NCBI RefSeq assembly: GCF_000242455.2
Contig: NC_019892.1
Location: forward strand, 1,860,001-1,924,000
DNA: 64,000 bases
Direction of reading: 5' to 3'
Origin: Singulisphaera acidiphila DSM 18658
GTDB taxonomy: Bacteria > Planctomycetota > Planctomycetia > Isosphaerales > Isosphaeraceae
The notes under the pieces are model-generated. The model made no database searches, was not told where the DNA came from, and was given only the letters and a program-made list of their open reading frames with translations. A program made the translations under genes and the position numbers. Positions within the stretch are counted from its first letter, which is position 1; each line of letters starts with the position of its first letter. Shown here piece after piece: positions 1 through 9,589 of this stretch.

Positions 1-279
1 GAGGGCGCGGTTACCGTCGGTGTCGAGGAACTTGCGGAGCAATTTCCCCTGACCGTCGCGCAGGGCGAAGCCGATCTGCTGCTTGTTTGCGTCGGTCACT
101 GCCTCAACCTTGCAGGCGTTGATCGCCGCGGGGTCGGTCACTGCCTCGTACTCGACCCCCCTGAGGCTGGGCTTGAAATTCAGCAACGCCTCCGGCGTCG
201 TCTTCGATTGGCCCATAGCCACGAATGGGGTCATTCCCAACAGGCCGGCCGCGACCGTCAATGTCCGCAGAGACCGCAT
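1..279 (-). CDS. Secreted hypothetical protein, 3' end beyond window
   Basis: The first 93 codons of a minus-strand gene lie here; the rest is beyond the window edge. The start is the ATG at 279, preceded by the ribosome binding site AAGGAGA. The N-terminus is a typical signal peptide: arginines, then a hydrophobic stretch ending VAMGQ at about residue 24. The visible mature part contains RDGQGKLLRKFLDTDGN, which suggests an exported protein with Asp/Asn-rich motifs. I recognise no named domain and assign no function. The direction and codon pattern are convincing; the product is not. Confidence 0.75.
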   Translation of the reverse strand, partial: MRSLRTLTVAAGLLGMTPFVAMGQSKTTPEALLNFKPSLRGVEYEAVTDPAAINACKVEAVTDANKQQIGFALRDGQGKLLRKFLDTDGNRAL

Positions 280-737
280 GGCTGTCTCCTTCTTGGCAGG
301 GGTCGAAGCCCCGAAATCGAACCCCCGACCGTTCCACGATCGGGGGATCCAGCCTTACCGTCCGCGACTCAAAACGTCGGATCGTCGTGGACGAAGGACG
401 GAATCTTGTAAGCATTACCAGGGCGACTGCCCCCGCATGTCATTTCGCCAATTCGGTGGATCCGTCACCGTAGGCGCGACCGCTCTCTCCGATTTTATCG
501 GCGTTCCCGGCCCTGGGGCTCAAGGCGGGAATGAAAAACTGTGATTCTTCCCTCGGACACGAGAGCGGCCCGGGGCGTCTCCCGTGCATTGAGGCAAAGC
601 GCGTGCCTTGAGCCGCCCTCCTGGTCCACTTTAGCTTGCCTTCAAAAGGGGGCTGGGTCGTTGCACTCGCCCGAGAACATCCGCAAACTCGAGAGCAGAC
701 GCCAGCCACTCGAATTATTTCGAAGGAGTTTGCATCC
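280..737. other. Intergenic region between divergent genes
   Basis: No convincing gene is seen. The region must hold the promoters of the two divergent neighbours. An imperfect hairpin with arms CCCCCGA and TCGGGGG sits near 323-349, in the leader of the minus-strand gene. I could not pick a clear -10/-35 pair. Confidence 0.5.
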
Positions 738-1907
738 ATGAAGACGGTTCAGCGGCCGAGCCATTCCGGGGGGGCGTGGACCTTGGATCGACTTTCATCA
801 AGCCTTCGTCCCGAATCGGCGCGGGCCGTGATCGGACTCGCCCTCCTGCTTCTCGCCACACTCTCCGGATCGAGAGCCCGGGCGGGCACGCCGCAAGTCC
901 CCACCTACCCCGATCACACCAAGTTGCTGGTCGTCAGGAACGTCGAAGGGGCCGAGGTGCCGATCCGGTCGGCCACCGACTGGCAGGTCCGTCGGGCCCA
1001 CATCGTCGCCAGCCTCCAAGAAGTTATGGGACCCTTGCCCGGTGGCGAACGTCGCGTTCCGCTCGACCTCAAAGTCCTCGAAACGATCGACGAACCGAGC
1101 TTCATCCGCAAGAAGGTCAGCTATGCCAGCGAACCAGGCGATCGGGTCCCCGCCTGGCTCCTGATCCCGAAGTCGGCGGGCGATCAGGTCAAGCGCCCCG
1201 CAATGCTCTGCTTGCACCAGACCACCGCGATCGGCAAGGACGAGCCGACCGGTCTCGGGGGCAAGCCGAACCTCCACTACGCCAAGGAACTCGCGGAGCG
1301 TGGCTATGTCGTCATCGCCCCCGACTACCCCAACTTTGGCGAGCGCAAGGTCGATCCCTACGCCCTCGGCTACGCCAGCGCATCCATGAAGGGCATTTGG
1401 GACCACCTTCGAGCGGTCGACCTCCTCTGCTCGCTCGATGAGGTCGACCCCGACCGGATCGGCGTCATCGGGCACTCCCTGGGGGGACATAACTCCATCT
1501 TCGTGGCGCTCTTCGATCCCAGGATCAAGGCCGTGGTCTCGTCGTGCGGCTTCAATGCGTTCCCGTCCTACTACGACGGCAAGATCAACGGCTGGTCGCA
1601 CAAAGGCTACATGCCTCGGCTCAAGGATACGTATCAGCTTGACCTCAGCAAGGTTCCGTTCGATTTCCCGGAACTGGTCGCGGCCCTGGCGCCACGAGCC
1701 TTCTTCACAAACTCGCCGACGCGGGACGCTAACTTTGAGGTTGGGGGAGTCAAGCTGTGTCTCTCCGCTGCCGAGCCTGTCTTCCAGTTGCTCGGGGCCT
1801 CCGATCGACTCGTGGCGGTCTATCCGGACGCCGAACACGACTTCCCCAAGGCCGAGCGAATCCGCGCCTACGAGTTCCTCGACCGAAATCTCGCCTCGAT
1901 TCCTTGA
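738..1907 (+). CDS. Secreted alpha/beta hydrolase (dienelactone hydrolase / acetyl-xylan-esterase-like)
   Basis: A 389-residue exported hydrolase. The start is the ATG at 738 with GAAGGAG ten bases upstream; longer in-frame starts lack a binding site. Residues about 28-48 form the hydrophobic core of a signal peptide ending near ARAG. The nucleophile elbow GHSLGG is at 245-250 with Ser247, and a C-terminal EHDFP carries the likely catalytic His367; the Asp of GASDR is the probable third member. Planctomycetes have many such enzymes, often annotated as acetyl xylan esterase or dienelactone hydrolase, and substrate cannot be read from sequence. It stands alone. Confidence 0.88.
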   Translation: MKTVQRPSHSGGAWTLDRLSSSLRPESARAVIGLALLLLATLSGSRARAGTPQVPTYPDHTKLLVVRNVEGAEVPIRSATDWQVRRAHIVASLQEVMGPLPGGERRVPLDLKVLETIDEPSFIRKKVSYASEPGDRVPAWLLIPKSAGDQVKRPAMLCLHQTTAIGKDEPTGLGGKPNLHYAKELAERGYVVIAPDYPNFGERKVDPYALGYASASMKGIWDHLRAVDLLCSLDEVDPDRIGVIGHSLGGHNSIFVALFDPRIKAVVSSCGFNAFPSYYDGKINGWSHKGYMPRLKDTYQLDLSKVPFDFPELVAALAPRAFFTNSPTRDANFEVGGVKLCLSAAEPVFQLLGASDRLVAVYPDAEHDFPKAERIRAYEFLDRNLASIP

Positions 1908-2056
1908 TTCGTGGGGGAGCCATGGCCGTCTGTTTTGCTCATGAGAAAATAAGCGTAATGAGGGGGATGGGCTGACCGGGTTCAGTTTCGTATCAGGATT
2001 CGTTGTCACGGCGAGGAAAGGGAGTGAAACAGTTTTGCGGGAGATAAGACCTCGCC

Positions 2057-2084
2057 TTGACAACCCTTGGAATCGGCGTAGTCT
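2057..2084 (+). promoter_or_regulatory. Candidate sigma-70-type promoter
   Basis: TTGACA at 2057-2062 and TAGTCT at 2079-2084 are separated by 16 bases, about 110 bases upstream of the response regulator start. The -35 matches consensus and the -10 is weak, so this is tentative. Confidence 0.35.
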
Positions 2085-2194
2085 ACTTCCTTTAGGATAT
2101 TCTCCCCCCTTCCGAGCCCGAGATGATCTCGACCTGGCTTCTGGATAGGTACGGGATCGTAGTCCCACCCGCCTCAACCTTGGATGAGGGCGCC

Positions 2195-3625
2195 ATGGAT
2201 CGACGCATCCTTGTGGTGGACGATAGCGAGCTGATTTGTCAGCAATTGTCCCAACTCCTTGCTTCTCCCGATCGGCGCATCAAAGTGGCCCATGATGGGA
2301 CCACCGCCCTGGAATGGATCGTCGAGCGAAATTTCTCGCTGGTCCTGACCGACCTCTGTTTACCCGGAATCAACGGCCTCGATCTGATTCGCGAGATCCG
2401 CCAGCGCGACCTGCCGGTCACCTCGATCGTGATGACCGGTCATGCGTCGATTGACTCGGCCGTCGCCGCCATGAAGCTGGGCGCCTACGATTACTTGCTC
2501 AAGCCGATCGACGCCCTTCGACTGGGGGTCCTGGTCGAGCAGGCGCTCGAGGATCGCAAGCTCATTGACGAGGTCGAGTCGCTTCGGCACGGCGTCCAGC
2601 AGCGTTGCGCTTACCACAACCTGCTCGGGAAGAGTCCCCGGATGCGCGAGGTCTTCTCGCGCGTGGCCCGGGTGGCCTCGTCGTCCTGCACCGTCTTGAT
2701 CACGGGCGAGACCGGCACCGGTAAGGAACTGGTGGCCCAGGCGATTCACTACAGCGACGTCACGAGACGTGAACCGCTGGTTGCCGTGAATTGCGCGGCG
2801 CTGCCCGAACCTCTGCTGGAAAGCGAGTTCTTCGGCCACGAGCGAGGGGCATTCACCGGAGCGGACCGCCAGAAGAAAGGCCGGTTCGAACAGGCGAAGG
2901 GGGGCACGCTCCTCCTCGACGAGATCGGTGAACTGCCGCTCGGCATGCAGGCCAAACTGCTCCGCGTTCTCCAGGACGGGACTTTCGAGCGCGTGGGTGG
3001 ATCCGAAGTGATCCAGGCGGAGTGCCGCGTGCTCGCGGCCACGAACATCAACCTGGCCGAAGCGGTGGCCGCCGGCCGGTTCCGTGAAGACCTCTTCTAT
3101 CGCTTGAACGTGGTTTCGGTCGAGCTGCCCGCGCTTCGGGATCGCGTCGACGATATCCCGTTGCTCGTCCAGCACATCCTCAAGCGTTTGCAGGAGCGTC
3201 GGCTTCCCGCGAAGACGCTCTCACGCGAGACCTATTCGAGGCTGGCGCGGTACGACTGGCCGGGCAATGTCCGCGAACTCGAGCATGTGATCGAACAAGC
3301 CGTGGTGACGACCCCGGGACCGGTGATCGAACCGGACAACCTGCCGCCCCAGGTGGTCTCCACCCGTGAGGAGCCGTTCAGCCTCGATTTCGACCTGCAT
3401 CGGCCGCTACAGTTGATCACCGATGAGTTGACCGAGCGCGTGGAACGTGCCTATCTCCAGCGGGTCCTCTCGCGGTATCGTGGGCGAATCGACCGCTGTG
3501 CGGCGCATTGCGGGCTGTCGCGTCGGAGCATCAGCGAGAAGCTCCGACGTTACTGCATCGACAAGGCCGAGTTCAAATCGAAGTCACCGCTCCACCAGGA
3601 AGTGGCCCTGGTGGAGCCGGCCTGA
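2195..3625 (+). CDS. Sigma-54-dependent response regulator (NtrC family)
   Basis: A 476-residue three-domain activator. Residues 1-120 are a receiver with acidic D9-D10, phospho-acceptor D53, T81 and K103. The AAA+ sigma-54 interaction domain has Walker A GETGTGKE at 171-178, the sigma-54 contact loop GAFTGA at 218-223 and Walker B DEIGE at 242-246. The C-terminus (about 425-470) is a Fis-type helix-turn-helix. All key residues are present, so it should be phosphorylation-controlled and should remodel sigma-54 polymerase. The start at 2195 begins the receiver properly; an upstream in-frame ATG at 2123 would add a non-conserved leader. No partner histidine kinase is adjacent, so it is an orphan here. 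Its target genes are unknown. Confidence 0.95.
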   Translation: MDRRILVVDDSELICQQLSQLLASPDRRIKVAHDGTTALEWIVERNFSLVLTDLCLPGINGLDLIREIRQRDLPVTSIVMTGHASIDSAVAAMKLGAYDYLLKPIDALRLGVLVEQALEDRKLIDEVESLRHGVQQRCAYHNLLGKSPRMREVFSRVARVASSSCTVLITGETGTGKELVAQAIHYSDVTRREPLVAVNCAALPEPLLESEFFGHERGAFTGADRQKKGRFEQAKGGTLLLDEIGELPLGMQAKLLRVLQDGTFERVGGSEVIQAECRVLAATNINLAEAVAAGRFREDLFYRLNVVSVELPALRDRVDDIPLLVQHILKRLQERRLPAKTLSRETYSRLARYDWPGNVRELEHVIEQAVVTTPGPVIEPDNLPPQVVSTREEPFSLDFDLHRPLQLITDELTERVERAYLQRVLSRYRGRIDRCAAHCGLSRRSISEKLRRYCIDKAEFKSKSPLHQEVALVEPA

Positions 3626-3643
3626 ACTGCGATTGCCGCAGTC

Positions 3644-4609
3644 TCAAAAACTATCGGCGCTGATGACTTCACCCCCGCTTCGTGTTGCCAAGCCCTGGAA
3701 CACGGCGGGGGAGATTGAATTCTTAATGAACTTCACCGAGCCGTCGCCGAAGACGAAATTGACGCCCCCGGGATGGCGGCTCCAATAGTCTTCCACGTGG
3801 GCCTCCGGGTGATTCGGCGTCCTCGGGCCGTTCTCGACCCCGACCGGACCCAGGATCATCGTGAACGACTCTTCAGGGTCAACGGCGAACTGGTCGGTTC
3901 CGCCTTCGAACGAAGAGGTCTTGTGAAGCCAACCGCCAATGGCCCGGCCGGTCCACGTGACGTAGCTGAGGTTGTGGCTGCGTTCGCCCACCATGATCGT
4001 CTGGCTCGAACCGTCGGTCAGGTCGGCGAAGGTCAGGCGGCTATTGCGATAGAACATCCCCGTGCCCCGCCCGGGGGCCGCGCCTACCTCGCCGATTCCG
4101 TACATGCCAACGTAGTTGCCCGAGGCCACCGTGTAGACCGTCTGCTGGTTGGTTTCGTCACGGACGGGGATCAATTGCTTGGTGAAGTCGGAGGGGCAGA
4201 GATAGCTATTGAACCGGATCGACTGCGCCGTGACGTTGTCCTGGAAGGTCATGGTCAAGCTGAAATTGATGGCGTTGTAGACCGCGGCTTGTTCGAGGTG
4301 AGGAAGGATCATGCTTCCCCATCCCCACCCTTGGCCGATGTCGTCTTCGGCGGTCCCCTCGTCTGAGGAGTCGCGTCTCCAGTTGCTGGCGTAGCCGGGC
4401 GGGAAGGTGCCGAGGGCACTCTGATAGTTATGGATCGCCAGGCCGATCTGCTTGAGGTTATTGACGCATTGTGAGCGTCGGGCCGCTTCGCGTGCCGACT
4501 GCACGGCGGGGAGGAGCAGGCCGATCAAGACGGCGATAATGGCGATGACGACGAGAAGCTCGATTAGGGTAAACCCGCGCGGACGACGCCGCAGCGCATG
4601 ACGAAACAT
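3644..4609 (-). CDS. DUF1559 prepilin-like (type II pseudopilin) protein
   Basis: A 321-residue member of the large planctomycete DUF1559 family. The N-terminus has a prepilin signature: a basic leader, cleavage after G12, then FTLIELLVVIAIIAVLIG with Glu at mature position 5. It continues into the family's QSAREAARR..CVNNLKQIGLA region. The C-terminus holds the HPGG..FGDGSV motif typical of the family. The start ATG at 4609 follows GGAG and places the leader at the usual length; a longer in-frame start is open but unlikely. The role is presumed to be surface or type II-secretion-related, but it is not established for this family. Confidence 0.92.
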   Translation of the reverse strand: MFRHALRRRPRGFTLIELLVVIAIIAVLIGLLLPAVQSAREAARRSQCVNNLKQIGLAIHNYQSALGTFPPGYASNWRRDSSDEGTAEDDIGQGWGWGSMILPHLEQAAVYNAINFSLTMTFQDNVTAQSIRFNSYLCPSDFTKQLIPVRDETNQQTVYTVASGNYVGMYGIGEVGAAPGRGTGMFYRNSRLTFADLTDGSSQTIMVGERSHNLSYVTWTGRAIGGWLHKTSSFEGGTDQFAVDPEESFTMILGPVGVENGPRTPNHPEAHVEDYWSRHPGGVNFVFGDGSVKFIKNSISPAVFQGLATRSGGEVISADSF

Positions 4610-4759
4610 TTGGAGAATCTCCGGAACACTCAACGGAGGCTGGGCGCACCAGGACGCGCACCAAGGCGGCACCGTTGCTGAGCCATATATGGGGGAACGT
4701 TGTTTGATGAAAACCACAGCGCGGACGTCCTCGTGCAGGACACGAGGGAGCGTCATCGT

Positions 4760-5113
4760 TCAGGCGGCGGTCTCACGTTCCGGAGGGGCTCGGCAGGTGT
4801 TCCAGCGGAAGGTCGTGATCGACGTGGAGGGGCCGGCCGAGTCGGTCAAAAGCGAGCCGACCGGGCGGTCGAGGCCGAACGGGGTGAGGATCCAACCCTG
4901 ATGTTCTGCCCGAAATTGGCAGGCCAAGCAATGGTCATGATCGTTGGAGAGATCAGGCGACCAGTGCCCTGCGATATGGGGCCTGGGATCGGAGCAGCCG
5001 GCCTCGTGCTGGGAAGTCCCCCCCTCGTCCCCACGACCGTGGTCGTGCGAACCCTGGACCACCACTGTGGCCAGGACGTAGAGCAGAACTAACCAAGACC
5101 GAGACAATCTCAC
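4760..5113 (-). CDS. Small secreted His/Cys-containing hypothetical protein
   Basis: About 117 residues with a GTG start at 5113 chosen because GGGGAG lies five bases upstream; an in-frame GTG at 5131 and a TTG at 5107 are also open. The N-terminus is a signal peptide (SWLVLLYVLATVVVQG). The mature part is rich in His, Asp and Cys, including SHDHGRGD and a DHCLACQF element with a CxxC pair. It lies 150 bp upstream of the DUF1559 gene on the same strand and could be co-transcribed. A metal-binding or redox role is a guess from composition. I know no characterised homologue. Confidence 0.6.
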   Translation of the reverse strand: MRLSRSWLVLLYVLATVVVQGSHDHGRGDEGGTSQHEAGCSDPRPHIAGHWSPDLSNDHDHCLACQFRAEHQGWILTPFGLDRPVGSLLTDSAGPSTSITTFRWNTCRAPPERETAA

Positions 5114-5494
5114 TTCCACTCCCCAACACACTCATCCCATTCAATTGGAATCCGTAGACCCAGAAGAGGGCGGACGGCCCTTTATTTTGGGGCAAACCTC
5201 GGAATCCTGTCAAGCGACATCATCCGCGCAAATCGCTCGACCGTCGACCCGGATCGGCCGGGATTCCTTGCGAGCCTGGCGATCAAAGGACTCGAAGCCG
5301 CCCCAAACTCCAGTCGGATCCCTTTTAGCACGACAAACTTCCGCCGCGATTCCCCCAAAAGCGTACAAAGTTGCCGGTCGCCGCTCCGAAGGCGACTTGG
5401 TATAATGATGGATGCGCCCATCAATCATGCTATGGCGACTGAACGCTTCTTGAGGTTCACCGCGATGGCAGGAGGTTTTTGTGGGGAGGGGATG
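5114..5494. other. Intergenic region between divergent small secreted protein genes
   Basis: No gene is supported. The right-hand end holds the promoter at 5398-5406 for the plus-strand gene. The remainder must include the minus-strand promoter, which I could not place. Confidence 0.5.
5398..5406 (+). promoter_or_regulatory. Extended -10 promoter
   Basis: TGGTATAAT is a full TATAAT hexamer (5401-5406) with the extended TGn element. No good -35 is present at the normal distance, which fits an extended -10 promoter. It lies 89 bases upstream of the chosen start of the next gene. Confidence 0.55.
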
Positions 5495-5959
5495 ATGGAG
5501 ATTCGACGCTTCTGTCTCCTGGCGGTACTCACTCTTTTCGCGTTCGCTCCTTCGCTCGCGATCGCGCGGGGCTACGGGCGATCGGGGGGGATGATCAACA
5601 CTCCGTTCGGCTCGATGAACACGAACTCGCCTGAGTACAAAATGGCGGGGGGCAACCCGTTCGTCTATGAGCAGCTCATGGAGGAGAAGATGCTGATGCA
5701 GCAGCAGCAAATGATGCTGAAGCAGCAGCAGAAGTACATGCAGCAGATGCAGAAAGAGGCCAAGAACAAGAAAGGGAATGCCGACCTTCAGCCGGCCCGG
5801 CCGGTGAGCACAGTGACGAGTCTGTCTTCACGGAAGAAGAAGAAAAAGAAGCCGGTCGCGGCGGCCTCAGCGACGGCGGGATCCTCGAAAACGGCGACGA
5901 CTGCGGCCTCAACCAGTGGGGCCAAAGCCTCGGCCGAGAAGGTCGAAACCAAACCGTAG
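5495..5959 (+). CDS. Small secreted Met/Gln-rich protein with basic, Ala/Thr-rich tail
   Basis: About 154 residues. GGGGAGGGG directly precedes tandem ATGs at 5492 and 5495; the second gives better spacing. A signal peptide (LLAVLTLFAFAPSLAIA) leads into a Gly/Asn region, then a run rich in Met and Gln (about residues 62-90) that should form a helix or coiled coil. A six-lysine run and a low-complexity Ala/Ser/Thr tail follow. No family is recognised. The low complexity and export signal suggest a surface or structural role, but function is unknown. Confidence 0.7.
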   Translation: MEIRRFCLLAVLTLFAFAPSLAIARGYGRSGGMINTPFGSMNTNSPEYKMAGGNPFVYEQLMEEKMLMQQQQMMLKQQQKYMQQMQKEAKNKKGNADLQPARPVSTVTSLSSRKKKKKKPVAAASATAGSSKTATTAASTSGAKASAEKVETKP

Positions 5960-6042
5960 AAGGTTTGCGTGGAGTCATCCCCCCCGCATCCGACATTGAT
6001 TCGTGGCGTTTACGGGCGCGGCGGTCCACGGACTGAACAGAG

Positions 6043-6087
6043 AACCCCCACTCGATCCCCCCAAAAAAAAAGGGTCGAGCGGGGGTT
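6043..6087 (-). terminator. Hairpin just after clpB with U9 in its loop
   Basis: Arms 6043-6058 and 6072-6087 form a near-perfect 16-bp stem 13 bases after the clpB stop codon. Read on the minus strand, nine T residues lie in the loop rather than after the stem, so it is not a classic intrinsic terminator. It may still end transcription or protect the 3' end. Confidence 0.5.
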
Positions 6088-6100
6088 GATGCGTTCAGGA

Positions 6101-8755
6101 TCAGACGGGAGTCGACTCGGCTGCCTCGGACTCGACCGGGGTAAACGTGAAATCGTCCCCGTCCCAGTCGACGTCAATCGTGGCGCCGGCTTTCGCCGGA
6201 TTACGGAGCAGCCAACTGGCCAGGGGGTTGGCAATCCGCTGCTGGATCACGCGCTTCAAGGGGCGGGCCCCGTACGTCGGGTCGAACCCTTCGTCGGCGA
6301 CTTGCTGCTCGGCCTGCTCGCTGACCCGGATCGTCAGGCCGGCCTCGACGAGCTGCTTCTGGAGCCGACGGAGTTGAATGTCGACGATCTTCACCAGCTC
6401 TTTCATCCCGAGCGGATGGAAGATAATCGTCTCGTCAATTCGGTTGAGGAACTCCGGGAGAAACTGGACCTTGAGGACGTCCATCACCGCGCGACGCATC
6501 CGGGCCTCGTCGCCGCTTTCGGCGAGCCGGGCGATCTCCTGGCTGCCGAGGTTCGACGTCATGATGATCACGGTGTTCCGGAAATCGACCGTGCGCCCTT
6601 GGCCGTCGGTCAGTCGCCCGTCGTCCAGGACCTGGAGGAGCACGTTGAAGACGTCGCGGTGTGCCTTCTCGATCTCATCGAGCAAGATGACCGAATAGGG
6701 CCGACGACGCACCGCCTCGGTCAGCAGGCCCCCTTCCTCGTAGCCGACGTAGCCGGGAGGGGCACCGATGAGCCGGGAGACGTTGTGCCGTTCGCCAAAC
6801 TCGCTCATGTCGATGCGGACCATGGCGGCTTCGCTATCGAAGAGGAACTCCGCCAGCGCCTTCGCCAGCTCGGTCTTGCCGACGCCCGTCGGCCCGAGGA
6901 AGAGGAACGAGCCGATCGGGCGGTTCGGGTCCTGGAGCCCTGCCCTGCTCCGCCGGACGGCGTCGGCGACCGCTTTCACGGCCGCATCCTGGTTCACCAT
7001 CCGAAGGTGGATCTGATCTTCCAGGTAGATCAGTTTCTCCCGCTCGGTGGTGAGCATCTTCGAGACCGGGATCCCGGTCCACTGGGAGACGACCTCGGCA
7101 ATCTCCTCGGCATCCACTTCACGCTTGAGCAGCCGCTTGGCGTCCTTGGGCTGGTTGTCGCCACTCGCCTCGCTCTGGGCGATCTGGCTCTCCAGCGCCT
7201 TTCGTTCGGTATCGAGTGCGGCCAGCTCCTGGTATTTCTTCTCCTCGGGCCGCTCGCCACGCTGTTGCATCATCCGGATCTCGTCCCAGATCCGCTGATA
7301 ATCGGTCTGCACGTGGACGACCCGTTCGCGGACCTTTTGGATGTCGCCGAGGCCCGATTTCTCGAACTCCCACTGCGATCGTAGGTCCTGCTCCTCTTTC
7401 TTGAGCCGCTCGATCTCCGCTTCGACCTCGGCCAGCCGCTCGAGCGCATGCTCTTCTTCCTCGGCGGCGAGCATCCGCTGCGCCAGCTCGAGTTGGAGCA
7501 AACGGCGTTGGATGATATCGATTTCGGTCGGGACCGATCCGAGTTCCATCGCCAGGCGGCTCGAGGCCTCATCGACGAGGTCGATGGCCTTGTCGGGGAG
7601 GAACCGGTCGGTGATATAGCGCGAGGAAAGCTTGGCTGCCGCGACCAGGGCGGAGTCCTTGATCTTCACCCCGTGATGGATCTCGTACCGCTCCTTCAGA
7701 CCGCGCAGGATCGCGATCGAATCCTCGACCGAGGGTTCGGGGACAAAGACGGGCTGGAACCGACGTTCGAGTGCGGGGTCCTTCTCGATGTGCTTGCGGT
7801 ACTCGTCGAGCGTGGTCGCGCCGATGCAGCGGAGCTCTCCCCGGGCCAACGCAGGCTTGAGCAGGTTGGCGGCGTCCATCGCGCCGTCCGCCTTGCCGGC
7901 GCCGACGACCAGGTGCAGCTCGTCGATGAACAGGATGATCCGCCCTTCCGATTCCGTCACATCCTTGAGGATCGCTTTGAGCCGTTCTTCAAACTCGCCG
8001 CGAAACTTGGTGCCGGCGACCAACGACCCCATATCGAGCGCGATGACCTTGCGATCCTTCAGGCTCTCGGGGACGTCTCCCGAGACGATCCGCTGCGCCA
8101 GGCCCTCGACGATCGCCGTCTTGCCGACCCCCGGCTCACCGATCAGGACCGGGTTGTTCTTGGTGCGGCGGCTCAGGACCTGGACCACGCGGCGGATCTC
8201 GGCGTCGCGGCCGATGACCGGGTCCATCTTCCCCTTACGGGCCAACTCCACCAGGTCACGCCCGTATTTCTCGAGCGCCTGATACTTGTCGTCCGGGTTT
8301 TGGTCAGTCACTCGCTGTCCCCCTCGTACTTTCTGGAGCGCCTGGAGAATATCCTTCTCGGTGATCCCCATTGCCTCGAGAAGGGACTGGGCCTTGCCCT
8401 TGACCTTGATCAAGCCCAGCAAAAGATGTTCAACCGAGACGAATTCGTCCTTCATCCGGTCGGCCTCTTCCTGGGCCACGTCAAAGACGCGGCTGAGGTC
8501 GGGACCGAGTGTGGTTTCGCCTCCGCTGACCTTGGGCAAGGCGTTCAGGCCTTCCCCGGTCGCTTTCAAGAGTTGCCCGGGGTTGATGCCGAGCTGGGTC
8601 AGGAGCGACCGGATGACGCCCTGGTCGGGATCGAGCAGGGCGGCCAGCAGGTGCATCGGTTCGAGCCGTTGATGGCCGCGTTCCTTGGCCAGTTCTTGGG
8701 CCCGCTGGACCGCCTCCTGGCTCTTGAGAGTCAGCTTCTCGAATCGAAATGCCAT
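6101..8755 (-). CDS. clpB: ATP-dependent disaggregase ClpB
   Basis: An 884-residue Hsp100 chaperone, a length normal for ClpB. The N-domain (1-145) is followed by nucleotide-binding domain 1 with Walker A GEPGVGKT at 206-213. A middle coiled-coil domain (about 410-530, rich in Glu/Arg/Lys and Leu) separates ClpB from ClpA/ClpC. The second nucleotide-binding domain has Walker A GPTGVGKT and the C-terminal YGARPLKR element. It works with DnaK to dissolve protein aggregates, and dnaK lies 1 kb upstream on the same strand with one small gene between. No CIRCE element was seen in front of it. Confidence 0.97.
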   Translation of the reverse strand: MAFRFEKLTLKSQEAVQRAQELAKERGHQRLEPMHLLAALLDPDQGVIRSLLTQLGINPGQLLKATGEGLNALPKVSGGETTLGPDLSRVFDVAQEEADRMKDEFVSVEHLLLGLIKVKGKAQSLLEAMGITEKDILQALQKVRGGQRVTDQNPDDKYQALEKYGRDLVELARKGKMDPVIGRDAEIRRVVQVLSRRTKNNPVLIGEPGVGKTAIVEGLAQRIVSGDVPESLKDRKVIALDMGSLVAGTKFRGEFEERLKAILKDVTESEGRIILFIDELHLVVGAGKADGAMDAANLLKPALARGELRCIGATTLDEYRKHIEKDPALERRFQPVFVPEPSVEDSIAILRGLKERYEIHHGVKIKDSALVAAAKLSSRYITDRFLPDKAIDLVDEASSRLAMELGSVPTEIDIIQRRLLQLELAQRMLAAEEEEHALERLAEVEAEIERLKKEEQDLRSQWEFEKSGLGDIQKVRERVVHVQTDYQRIWDEIRMMQQRGERPEEKKYQELAALDTERKALESQIAQSEASGDNQPKDAKRLLKREVDAEEIAEVVSQWTGIPVSKMLTTEREKLIYLEDQIHLRMVNQDAAVKAVADAVRRSRAGLQDPNRPIGSFLFLGPTGVGKTELAKALAEFLFDSEAAMVRIDMSEFGERHNVSRLIGAPPGYVGYEEGGLLTEAVRRRPYSVILLDEIEKAHRDVFNVLLQVLDDGRLTDGQGRTVDFRNTVIIMTSNLGSQEIARLAESGDEARMRRAVMDVLKVQFLPEFLNRIDETIIFHPLGMKELVKIVDIQLRRLQKQLVEAGLTIRVSEQAEQQVADEGFDPTYGARPLKRVIQQRIANPLASWLLRNPAKAGATIDVDWDGDDFTFTPVESEAAESTPV

Positions 8756-9162
8756 GACACAACCTCAACAGTGATGGCCGTCACTCGAAAGAAAAAATGA
8801 GGTCTCTACCCGAGCGGAGTCGTGCCTGTTGATACGCAAAAGAGAGGCCTGGTGGTTCGCCTCGTCCGTATTTTATCGCCTGATTCAGGCGGCGCAAGGG
8901 GGCGCGATCGAAAGCAGGTCCGGGGTCGGACCCTCGATCGCATGGCCACCAGGTAAGCGATTCAGAGCAATCCAGTCCCCTCTTCTCAGGGGGGGGAATG
9001 AGAGGGGACGTTGCCGAAAAGGGATGGGAATGGGTTGGGCCGGGAGCAATCCGGATGGGCCAGTTTGACCGTTTGCGATTACGGTCAACTTGGCTCACCA
9101 CATTTTCACGGGTCTTGATCTGGCGAAATGCCGTCGTCGGCGAATTGCCGCCATTCTCGACT
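8756..9162. other. Intergenic region upstream of clpB
   Basis: No gene is supported on either strand. The short open frames here are low-complexity. I looked for CIRCE-type inverted repeats and sigma-54 boxes and found none. The clpB promoter presumably lies here. Confidence 0.5.
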
Positions 9163-9570
9163 TTAAAAGAAAGGCGACTCGGGCCATTCGGGATAGTCGC
9201 GGGCCGCTTGGTACTGCTTGAACCAGAAGGGGACGTCGCCGACGGTGGCTTCACCACGCGTGACATAGACTTCCCACCACCCATCAGAGGGCCGCAGCAG
9301 GTTACCGAAATCGCTTCGTGCCTTGGGCTTCTGGATAACCAATGCACTCAGGTCGGGAAGACTGTTTTCCAGGCAGACCGCTTGCAGCGGCTTGAGGAGT
9401 TTGGTCGCGATCGTCCGAGGTGTTTCCTTGACGCCGACTTCCTTGCAGCGCTGGCAGAAGTCATCGTAGGAAATCCAGACGGCGGTTCGCCGATCACGGG
9501 CGGCTTGGGCAAGGTCTTGGGCTATTTGCACCAGGATCGGGTAGACCGTCCTTGCATCGTCGAGAGACAT
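9163..9570 (-). CDS. 135-residue protein of unknown function between dnaK and clpB
   Basis: The ATG at 9570 is preceded by GAGGAG. The protein is soluble with no signal peptide. The first half, including YDDFCQRCKEVGVKETPR, looks helical and could be a small winged-helix-like fold. It is followed by LPDLSALVIQK, which resembles a short motif common in small DNA-associated or restriction-related domains. The second half is aromatic (GWWEVY, FWFKQY, YPEWPESPFF). This resemblance is a recollection and was not tested. Its position between two chaperone genes suggests co-regulation, but dnaK has its own terminator before it. Confidence 0.75.
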   Translation of the reverse strand: MSLDDARTVYPILVQIAQDLAQAARDRRTAVWISYDDFCQRCKEVGVKETPRTIATKLLKPLQAVCLENSLPDLSALVIQKPKARSDFGNLLRPSDGWWEVYVTRGEATVGDVPFWFKQYQAARDYPEWPESPFF

Positions 9571-9589
9571 AGCGTCGACTCCTCGGAGA

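Noticed and set aside
323..349. Hairpin CCCCCGA...TCGGGGG
   Set aside because: Only 7 bp with an 11-base loop and no T-run; could arise by chance.
798..2177. Long minus-strand frame opposite the hydrolase gene
   Set aside because: Shadow of the hydrolase and its flanks; Arg/Glu-rich and without recognisable motifs.
7448..8800. Plus-strand frames opposite clpB
   Set aside because: Antisense to ClpB, low-complexity, no conserved motif.
8756..9162. Possible CIRCE (HrcA) operator in front of clpB or dnaK
   Set aside because: I searched for the two 9-base arms (TTAGCACTC / GAGTGCTAA) and saw none.
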